From Ligustrum vulgare (taxonomy: Eukaryota > Streptophyta > Magnoliopsida > Lamiales > Oleaceae), in NCBI GenBank assembly GCA_963555705.1, contig OY743169.1, positions 44,318,124-44,382,123 of the forward strand: DNA of 64,000 nt. The letters are read 5' to 3'. Made by a program: the position numbers and the translations under genes. Shown piece by piece: positions 56,341-64,000 of this stretch; the first letter of the stretch is position 1, and every line of letters starts with the position of its first letter. The notes under the pieces were generated by a model that ran no database searches, was not told the DNA's origin, and worked only from the letters and a program-made list of their open reading frames with translations.

Positions 56341-58070
56341 ACAACAAAGTAGGGATGAACAAATAAGTTGCGAAACCGAACTAAACCTCAACAAATAAAG
56401 CACTCAATTAGAAACTGGATACAATTATTGAGTTAGTTTCAACTCGAAATTTTAGACAAATATGTGTCATTGAGCTCCCTTTGGAATATACTAATTCATT
56501 CGTTGGCAATCCGCGGTGTCAAACTGCACCAAGTCACAAAAAAGGGTTTGCTTTCGTTTTGATTAGAAAATAAAATGGTTTAGTTTGGAAAAATTTCAAA
56601 CCGCTTTAAATGGTTTGGTTTGAAATATTACTATAAACTACCCAAAATAAACTGTGTTCACCCCTACAACAAAGTGAGAACTTCGAATTACGACATGTTT
56701 TATAACGCTTAACTACTCTCATCTCGAACCAAAAATTTTGTCTTGCAAAATGAACACTTAAATATAGGATCTTCAATGTGAAAAAGTTAATAATGTAGAT
56801 CATGAGTATAAAAGATAAGATTCAATGTTTCGACTATTGACAATAGAAAACAATACGTATAAAAAATGAATTCGAAAATCATAAAAAGAAAAAAAGACTA
56901 AAATTGTGAGATTGACAAAGATGTATCAAATTCATGATATTATAAGTTTTTAATATTTATACAATGTAATTGTTTTTTTATGAAAATTATAATATTATAT
57001 CAACTCATTTTTCAGTTAAGTAAATTGGGAGAATTTATTTATTGTTGTAGAAATTTAAGAATAATAAATATTGAATTAAAATATAATAATTAATATCATG
57101 GCATAGTTAATTATTTTTAAATTTTAGACTAACAGTTAGGACAAAAAACCATTAATAACTATATCATTTCAAAACAATATAAATAAATTTGTTAACCGTT
57201 AATTTTAAAAAATGTGATATGAGACTTTCTGAAATAAAAAATTAAATAATAATTAAATGTAATTGTAAATAAAATTACTTTGATAAATAATCTAATATAT
57301 AAAAGAACGTTATTATGTATATGTAACAAAGAATTTAAAAGTATGATTATTTATAACAAAATCTAATACAACTTGATTATTCGATAAAAATGAAAATGAA
57401 AATTCGGCATTGGATTTGTATGACTGAACAAAATTATTTATCTATAAGATTAAAACCAATAAAATATCACAATCATTATAAAAAAATATTTAATTATTAA
57501 ATGCAACTTTCTATAAAAATACTTATTATTAATTTAATAAAACGCAATACAAAGAAGCTCGAATTTTAGATGTACTAAATAAAAAAAAAAAAATTTATAA
57601 AAAAGTTTTATACGATAAGGTTTATTTAGTATTAAATGTGTAACACAACTTCGATATAATTTTGAAGTGAATATTTTACATTGAATTTGTATGACTTAAC
57701 AAAAATAATTATATGTAAGATTCAATCAAAACATTAAGAGTTCAGGATAATTTAATGAAAATATGGAGGTTTAAACACAAATAACCAAATATAAATAAGT
57801 AAAAAATTCTCCATAAAAATTCTTTATAATTAAGCATCATTCCATCATTGGTCAAAAGTAGCAACAATGTGAACACAATAAAAGTTAAGTTTTCCCGCCA
57901 AAACTCAGCTACTTTTATATATTATATAGATTAGAAAGGTTTTACAAATTAATGTTGTTACTTGTAAAGGAGTGGGTTTTATTTTAAGTGAAGTGATTTT
58001 GAAAACTTAGTTATGTGACATCGTTTACATTACTAGCTAAAAATTTTCACGTGGTTTTGGGGTCGTCTCA

Positions 58071-59433
58071 CTTACTATTCCTTTGTAGTGATCAACTCTT
58101 GGATTGCTTGTAACCTATGTCTGGTCTTGTATGACTCATACACTACATTAGAATTCCATTGATGATAGAGTACTCTACTTGAGAGACACCCTCACCATTG
58201 TTTTTAGATAGATACTAACTTGTATTTATTAGTGTTATAGTCACGCCAACATCGTCATTATTGAATTTTTCCAAAATTTTGTCCACATAATGTGACTTGC
58301 ATGGAACGAGTCAAACTGATGTTCTTGAAATTTTAACTCCAAGAATCATATCAGTGAAACTAATATCCTTCTTTTCGAATCTTGAATTCAACATATTTAT
58401 GGTAGATTTAATCAACGTATCGTTGTTACCAACAATAACCATGTCTTTTACATAAAGACATAAAATGACATAACTTTTTTTGTGTCTTTGATGTAAAAAC
58501 ATTTGTCACAGTAATTTATCTTAAATCCACATTTCATCATGACATGATCAAACTTTCCATGCTATTGATTAGATGCTTGTTTCAAACCATATAATGACTT
58601 AACAAATTTACAAACTTTCTTTTCTTGATCTAGTGATGAAAAACCTCATGTTGATCCATAGAATTTTCTTCTAAAACTCCATTTAAAATGATAGTTTTAA
58701 CATCCATTTGATGTACTTCAAGATTTTGAAGAGGTATAATCGCAAGTATCATCCTAATGGATGTTATTCTTGTCATCAGAGAATATGTATCAAAGTAAAT
58801 GAAGTCTTCTCATTTTCTATGGTCATTAATCACTAATATGTCATTATACTTATAGATCATCCCATCTGCTTTCATTCTCTTTTTGAAAATCCATTTGTAG
58901 CCTAGTAGTTTGCTTCCTAGGGAAAGATCCACCAGCTCCTATGTATAGTTTTGCAAAATGGGATTTATTTCACTTTTAATAAAATCTTTATATTGAGGTC
59001 CTTCTGAAGAGTTTACAACTTTTTTGGAGGTTTGAGGTTCATTTTCTAACATATAGGTCAAAAATTTAGGACCATAAAATTTTTTGTCCTTTCTCATTTT
59101 CTACGACTTGGTTTAACCTCAACTTCCTCTTCTAGTTCTTGATCCTAACTATTCTCAACCATAGTCTCTCATATGTCCTTTTAGAAGAGGTTGCTTCCTC
59201 TTTGGACCTTTACGGAAATATACGTTCAAAAAATTAAGCATTTCTTAATTTCATAGTGTTTTTTTTTTATATCTGGAATTTTAGAATCAAACACATGTAA
59301 TCGATAAGAACTATTATTTTGTGCATATCCAACGAAAACACAATCAATAGTTTGTTCTATTTTCACCTTCTTTGGTGTACGACAGGCACATTGACAAGAC
59401 ACCTCAAAACTCGTGAGTATTTTTAAGAAGGAT
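58071..59433 (-). pseudogene. Ty1/copia Pol: end of integrase and reverse transcriptase (downstream part)
   Basis: From the right: ILTSFEV, PKKVKIEQTIDCVFVGYAQN (the GYA box after copia integrase), then the RT with VKSLYGLKQASNQ, GFKINYCDKC and, in an open frame at 58311-58502, the catalytic area YVKDMVIVGNND followed by MLNSRFEKKD and ILGVKISRTS. The YVDD box reads YVKD, so one catalytic Asp is lost. It continues upstream across the hAT element at 62997. The left end near 58071-58250 is not clear, and no LTR is seen. Confidence 0.88.
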
Positions 59434-59440
59434 TAGAGGT

Positions 59441-59600
59441 GGCTCGGCTCGGCCCGTGGCTCGTTGCGCTAGGCTCGTCAAATAGAAGAGCCGAGCCACG
59501 AGCTCGTTGAAAACGAGCCGAGCCTAGGCTTGGCTTGGCCCACGAGCTCATGGCTCGTGGGCCGAGCCGAGCCTAGGCTGATCCGGCTCGTTAGTTTTGA
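59441..59600. repeat. hAT left subterminal GC-rich repeats
   Basis: Multiple direct and inverted GAGCCGAGCC / GGCTCGTGGG motifs, able to fold strongly. From 59600 to 60200 the interior is AT-rich with no gene. Confidence 0.8.
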
Positions 59601-60199
59601 GTTTTTTCCCCCTCTCTAACATTAATTAAGTCGGTACTCGGTAGTTAACATACTTGAAGTCTTGATATTAATATTAGTAATATAAATTTGTAGTTAGTTA
59701 TTTAGTTATATGTTATAACTTGTAAGGTGTAAGTTATGTAATAAATAAATTATTAATAACTTAATAAGTAAAAAAGTAATGTTAGATAGTTATTTCACTT
59801 GTTATTTGTTACTTGTTAGTGTTACTACTTACTTGTTACTTGAATTAAATTGAAAGGCGAAAAGATGAATTATAATTTATAAGTTTTTAACGTAACTAAA
59901 AACTTTTTCAAATAATCAAATATCCAATTATAATTTGAAATGAAAAAAAACTAAATTTGAGTAAATAAATTAAAATTTAAAAGTTTAAAAAATAAAACCC
60001 TCTTCCTTTTTTCCGGGCTTTGGATCGGCTACTAAATTGAATAGTTGAATTTTGTAGTAGCAGAGTTAAAATTGTACAAGAACAATTTGTTATGGGTACA
60101 ATTTTTGTTTTGAAATAAAAATTATATTTTATTTTATACAAAGAAATTACAAGTTTAAAGTTAAATATCATTTAGGTAACTGCATGCGATTTCGGCATA

Positions 60200-62356
60200 C
60201 TTATGCTGTATGCGTAAATTACCGTCTTGTCAATCTTTGACACACATTAACGCTTCCAAAATATCTTCTTTGAGTCGGCTCCTGACTTCTGACAAAACCT
60301 TTTACCTGCACTAAAAGCAAACTTCGAAGCTACCGTACTAACCGAAGGTGTTAGTAGATCTTTTGTTATGACAGAAATAATTGGATATTTTCATTCGTTT
60401 TTTCACCAATAATGAAGTAAATCAAATTCTAAAGAATTAGCAGGCTCCACATTTCTATTTAGATCTTCTCCAAAATAAATTTTTAATTCTTCAGATATTT
60501 GAAGTGAACCTGATTCATTGCAACTAGGAGACATAGTGTAAGAAGTTCCTTATGCTTGACTTATTTCTTCCATTAAATTGTATAATTCTACTTCGTCGTC
60601 TCCAAGTGTATTGTCACGTTATTGTGCAGATTGTGTATGACTAACATTAGTTCCTAATCATGCTGTATATACGGTATAAATGTTTACTAACGTGCTTTCT
60701 AAATTTTTATTAGTGATAGGTTTATCCAAAATCAACGAGCTATTAATTTTTGAAACAAAAAGTTTTGTACCCTTTAAATTGTAACGCGGGTCCATATGCA
60801 TGCTAAGGGAAATAATATAGGTAAATCTTCCTAATATTTTCTAAATTTAATTTCCATAGCAATTATCATTTCAGTAAAAAATGAGTCAGTCTATATCTAT
60901 AAAAAATTCTTGCAATAAAATAAAGACATTCAAGAACTCTTGAACTAGTTGGGTAATATACCCAGATAATATGTTGGTTAAATCTTAAAAACTTGTCAAA
61001 AAAATTTTCACTTTAAAAGCAGTTTCCCTATCCGATTTTATTAATAGAGGATCATCTTCATTCTTAAGTGTTCTACTATTATAATACTCCATTATTATGT
61101 GTTCATAACCTTCACATGATTTAAGTAACAAGTATGTAAAGTTGTGATAAATTTCTTAGGATTTAAACCGTATTGGGAACACATATCTTAAAAATATTGT
61201 TTTTTTACTAGGTGATATGGTTATGTGCACTATAGCATCTCTAATTTTATTCATTTCATCTTTAATATGTTTTAATCCATCTTGAACAATTAAATTTAAA
61301 ATATGACATACACATCCAACATGGAATAAGAAATCACCAAAATCCGGATTAAGAATTCTACATAACTTATCTACTACGGGCTTATTTACACTAGCATTAT
61401 TGAAAGTAAATGATCGAATTTTAATTTTGAACCCATATTCTCTAACAATCTGAAGTATAGCATTAAATATGTTGGTTGCGCTATGAGGAAATTCTAGAAT
61501 TTTAAAAGCAACAATTTTTTTATGCATAACCCAAAGTCGATCAATGTATTGTGCAGTTGCACCAATATAACCTTTTTTTAATACCTTCCCAAAGATTGAA
61601 AGTAAAAGAAATAACACCACCATATTTATTTAAATCTACTATTAATTGTTTCTTAGTTTTAAGATAATATTGTATTGTATCAGAACGCAGAGTGTTTCGA
61701 CTAATACCGACGTACCTGGGTTGAAGATAATGCTTGATGTATGTAACAAAGTGTTCATTGTCCACTATGCTTAGTGGAAACTCCGCCCTCGCAACGAATT
61801 GAACCATCCTAGTTCGATTCTCTTCTTCGAAATACATCCAATTTGAAAGTGTTCTAGATCCCGTTGCAGAACCACTAGTGGCTGATGAACGAAATTGTAG
61901 TTGAGTTTGATTCGATTCAACGAACCCGTGCTTGGTTTGACACTTGCAATAGTGACGGTTGAGGTGTGTAGTACCAATACCCTTTGTCCATGCCAATTGT
62001 TGTGCACAATATTTGCACACAGCTTTGACCTCTTGAGTTCCTTCAATTATTTTCCCCGTTGCAACCAATTTAAAGTGATCCCAACACTTTGAAGTTGACT
62101 TCTTACCTTGTCTAACTTTTCTTTTCCCTCTTGCGTCGGGAATATCGGGATCATTTTGTAAGATTTGAACATCCGCATCATCTTCAACATCCTCTAAGTC
62201 GATTGTTTGATGTAATGCATCTTCTTCAATATTGACGGGAATTGGTATGTTGTTGAGACCGGCAAATTCATTGTCGGACTTAGAGTCATGCCCCCCAAAT
62301 CCAGCTGGTGGACCAACGAACAATTCATTAACAAATCTTCGGGCCCTGGGATCCAT
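60200..62356 (-). pseudogene. hAT transposase (zf-BED, DDE/RNase H-like, C-terminal dimerisation region)
   Basis: First frame 62356-61541 (271 residues): acidic N-terminus, then a BED zinc finger (W92, C114, C117, H131, H135; C-x2-C-x13-H-x3-H), SNWMYFEEENRTRMVQFVARAEFPLSIVDN. A shift near 61600 leads into a second frame (61623-61156) with TAQYIDRLWVMHKKIVAFKIL, the FNNAS box and FHVGCVCHILNLIVQDGL, typical of the plant Ac/RICESLEEPER hAT group. The C-terminal dimerisation region is recognisable in shifted frames near 60220-60400 (STVASKFAFSAGKR). A full protein would be about 650-700 residues. Frame breaks make it inactive. Confidence 0.9.
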
Positions 62357-62811
62357 ATGTTAAAAGTTTGAAATAGAAAATGAAATGTGTGTAATTGTAG
62401 TGGTAGACTAGAACTAAGTACTCAAGTAGAAATGAAGAATGGTTTGAAAATTGTGTGTGTATAACTGTATAATAAATAAAATAATAATAATTGAATTAGA
62501 AATGTAAATGTATAATGTAATGATAAATTGAAAGCATGACTGAATGAGTATGTAGTAAATATGTAATTGTATAATTATAGTAGTATAGAGACAAGTCAAG
62601 AGAGCTTGGGAGTTGAGACTAAGAGTAAGAACTAAGAAGTAGTAAGAATCAATTAGAAGAGTTGAGAGGATTGAGAGAGATTGGTTTGGGAGTTGTTGTT
62701 TATTTATAGGAGAAAGAAAAAAAAAATTAGAGGTTATGATTGTTACCCGTTGGTTGTGACTGTTACCAACATTCACTCACAATATTTTTTATTTTTTATT
62801 TTTTTTGGCGA

Positions 62812-62985
62812 GCCGGCGAGTCGAGCTACTCCCCGGCTTGTTTGCTCGTGGTTAATGAGGCACAAGCCTGGCTCGTGGCTCGTGGTTCACGAGTCCCGCT
62901 CAGCTTGCCCACTGGCTCTCCATTTTGGCGAGCCAAGTCACCCATGGCTTGTGTTTCCACGAACCGGCGGGTGGCTCGGCCCGTT
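62812..62985. repeat. hAT right subterminal GC-rich repeats
   Basis: GGCTCGTGGCTCGTGG, GGCGAGCC and related motifs mirroring the left end. 62357-62811 between this zone and the transposase start is AT-rich, probably promoter and 5' untranslated sequence. Confidence 0.8.
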
Positions 62986-62996
62986 TGCCACCTCTA

Positions 62997-63413
62997 GGAA
63001 GGCTTCTTCCCTTTTCATAACTCGTATGGGCTCTTATCTTTTTTTTTTTTTTTTTCTTTCTGGGCAATTTATTTAAAGGATAATTTGTTGATAACACAGC
63101 TTCTTTCCACATGTTTTGAGGTAACCCAAACTCAAAAACATTGCATTTCTCATTTCTTTCAGTGTTTGATTTTTCTCTTTCAGTAATACCTTATGTTTGG
63201 GGGTGAATAAGACGGTGTTATTTCATGTTTAGTTCTATGTTGTATATAGAATTCAGCAAATGGTGATTCGTATTCACCACCTCTATCACTTCTAAATGCT
63301 TTTATTTTCCTGTCGAGTTGATTTTCGACCACACATCTACCAAAACGGATCAAACCAGTAGCACCACCACTATTTCCACCACCACACACCAACACCAACA
63401 CCAACACCTGCAA
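62997..63413 (-). pseudogene. Ty1/copia integrase (upstream part)
   Basis: Minus strand: ENQLDRKIKAFRSDRGGEYES, SPFAEF, ITPSYSPP (integrase core), then in another frame SNTERNEKC, FEFGLPQNMWKEAVLSTNYPLNKLPRK and a poly-Lys run (T-run on the plus strand, 63040-63055). The integrase Asp of SDRGGEY is kept. Upstream of about 63335 the similarity stops and the tandem repeat region begins, so the 5' half of the element is missing. Confidence 0.88.
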
Positions 63414-64000
63414 CTCACAAACTCACAAGCACCTACAACACACACCAACACAAGTAGCCATTGTTCGGCCAGATATGCCGCTATTGCTTCTTGGTTTGAA
63501 GAAGAGGTAATGAAAATCGTTGATGAAGTTGCAGGAGGAAGATGGAGGCGGTGCAAAGGTGATGGGGCAGAAGATGAAGTTGGCGCATCAGTGGAGGAAG
63601 ATTAAATGATGGTTCGTATTTCAAGGTTTGAACAATTTCAATTCTCGCCCCTACTCCGACGATTTCAAATCTCGACCCTGCTCCGACCGTCACTGACACC
63701 AGATATGCCGCTATTGCTTCCTAGTTCGATGAAGGGAAATGCACAGTGTCAATGAAACTGTGGGAGGAAGATGGAGGTGATGTGAAGGACGATTTTAAAT
63801 CCCGCCCCTACTCCGGCGATTTCAAATCTCGACCCTGCTCCGACCATCATTGGCACCAGATCTGCCGCTATTGCTTCCTAGTTTGAAGAAGGGCAGTGAA
63901 CAACGTCGATGAAGTTGCAGGAGGAAGTAGTGATGTCAATGAAGTGGATCGGTGATGATCCAAATCCCCTCAATAAGATTTCGAATCAGATCAAACAGTA
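63336..64000. repeat. degenerate tandem repeat with C/A-rich start
   Basis: An ACCAACACC-rich stretch (63360-63450) is followed by three units beginning CCAGAT(A/C)TGCCGCTATTGC at about 63470, 63699 and 63857, each with TTTGAAGAAG-like, GTTGCAGGAGGAAG-like and GATTTCAAATCTCGACCCTG-like parts. Unit length is about 160-230 bases. Short open frames on both strands are by-products. The array runs to the window end. Confidence 0.75.

Larger units (their letters stand above)
54802..57930 (-). mobile_element. Helitron, 3.1 kb, with decayed RepHel coding
   Basis: Minus strand starts TCTATATAATATATAAAAGT (57930) and ends with hairpin CCCGTGC-ATC-GCACGGG (54813-54829), TGATTCG and CTAG (54805-54802). 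It sits between A (54801) and T (57931), the standard AT target. Coding remnants on the minus strand: Helitron-like N-terminal domain (56086-56340 and 55600-55990) and helicase C-terminal motifs (54930-55320). The Rep catalytic region and the helicase ATPase core are missing. AT-rich 56341-57930 shows no gene. Confidence 0.93.
51049..58070 (+). mobile_element. 3' LTR of the outer chromodomain gypsy element, interrupted
   Basis: Begins right after the purine tract (TGATTACAACATCCG) and probably ends GGGGTCGTCTCA at 58070, comparable to the CGGGGCGTTACA ends of the other LTRs here. It holds the solo LTR 51761-52653 and the Helitron 54802-57930. Net length would be about 3.0 kb. The 5' LTR is missing, so no target duplication can confirm the end. 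Confidence 0.55.
59434..62996 (-). mobile_element. hAT transposon, 3.6 kb, imperfect 8-bp target duplication
   Basis: Ends TAGAGGTGGC (left) and, inverted, TAGAGGTGGCAAACGGGCC (right). The flanking octamers are agaaggat (59426-59433) and ggaaggct (62997-63004), 6 of 8 alike. GC-rich subterminal zones with repeated GAGCCGAGCC-like motifs (59445-59600 and 62812-62985) contrast with the AT-rich interior. It carries one minus-strand transposase pseudogene and splits the copia integrase frame, which reads on at both sides. Confidence 0.92.

Noticed and set aside
62414..62776. 120-residue minus-strand hydrophobic frame
   Set aside because: Lies in the AT-rich region upstream of the hAT transposase start. 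Composition-driven, with no start context or family.
63318..63605. 95-residue plus-strand frame as a host exon
   Set aside because: It starts in reverse-strand copia integrase sequence and runs into the irregular tandem repeat. There is no evidence of splicing or homology that I can name.

Overview
This window looks like a repeat-rich, gene-poor piece of a flowering-plant nuclear genome, probably a eudicot. It is AT-rich and packed with plant transposable elements: Ty3/gypsy LTR retrotransposons with initiator-tRNA-Met primer sites, Ty1/copia, a Cassandra TRIM carrying a 5S rRNA module, a CACTA transposon with an Ulp1-type protease domain, a Helitron and a hAT element. I found no convincing host gene. 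Species assignment is not possible from the sequence alone. Most boundaries below rest on direct reading: target-site duplications (TSDs) match exactly for nine insertions of gypsy type, the Cassandra cluster and the CACTA element, and several broken reading frames become continuous once an insertion is removed in thought.

Layout. 1-2890: AT-rich sequence with a degenerate G/T-rich repeat and a minus-strand remnant of a reverse-transcribing element next to a tRNA-Met-like primer site. 2897-19674: a chromodomain-type (Tekay-like) gypsy element with two ~2.6 kb LTRs (2897-7174 and 11154-19674) and a decayed interior ending in integrase plus chromodomain. Its left LTR holds a solo LTR (3593-5297). 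Its right LTR holds a complete non-autonomous gypsy element (11657-17551), which itself holds a solo LTR (13832-15751).

20590-58070: a second chromodomain-type gypsy element split in its pol gene by a 28.6 kb CACTA element (21286-49868, TSD tca). Inside the CACTA, its minus-strand transposase/Ulp1 gene is cut up by a nearly intact gypsy element (23377-30297), a tandem Cassandra (30880-31926), solo LTRs (33026-34014; 34276-37216 carrying 35952-36753; 47159-48974), a truncated LTR (38318-40377) and a tandem gypsy array (40378-46165). The catalytic core of the CACTA transposase has been lost. The 3' LTR of the outer gypsy element carries a solo LTR (51761-52653) and a 3.1 kb Helitron (54802-57930).

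58071-63413: a minus-strand copia element, split by a hAT element (59434-62996). 63336-64000: degenerate tandem repeats.

The most striking signal is shared by every LTR of one gypsy group: 5 to 10 copies of the palindrome core ACGGCCGT, usually in pairs whose centres lie 20-23 bp apart (mostly exactly 21 bp, two helical turns), even where surrounding sequence has diverged. The same group shares leader hairpins, a conserved pre-gag block and a conserved U5 block. These look like a conserved cis-regulatory and packaging system of the family.
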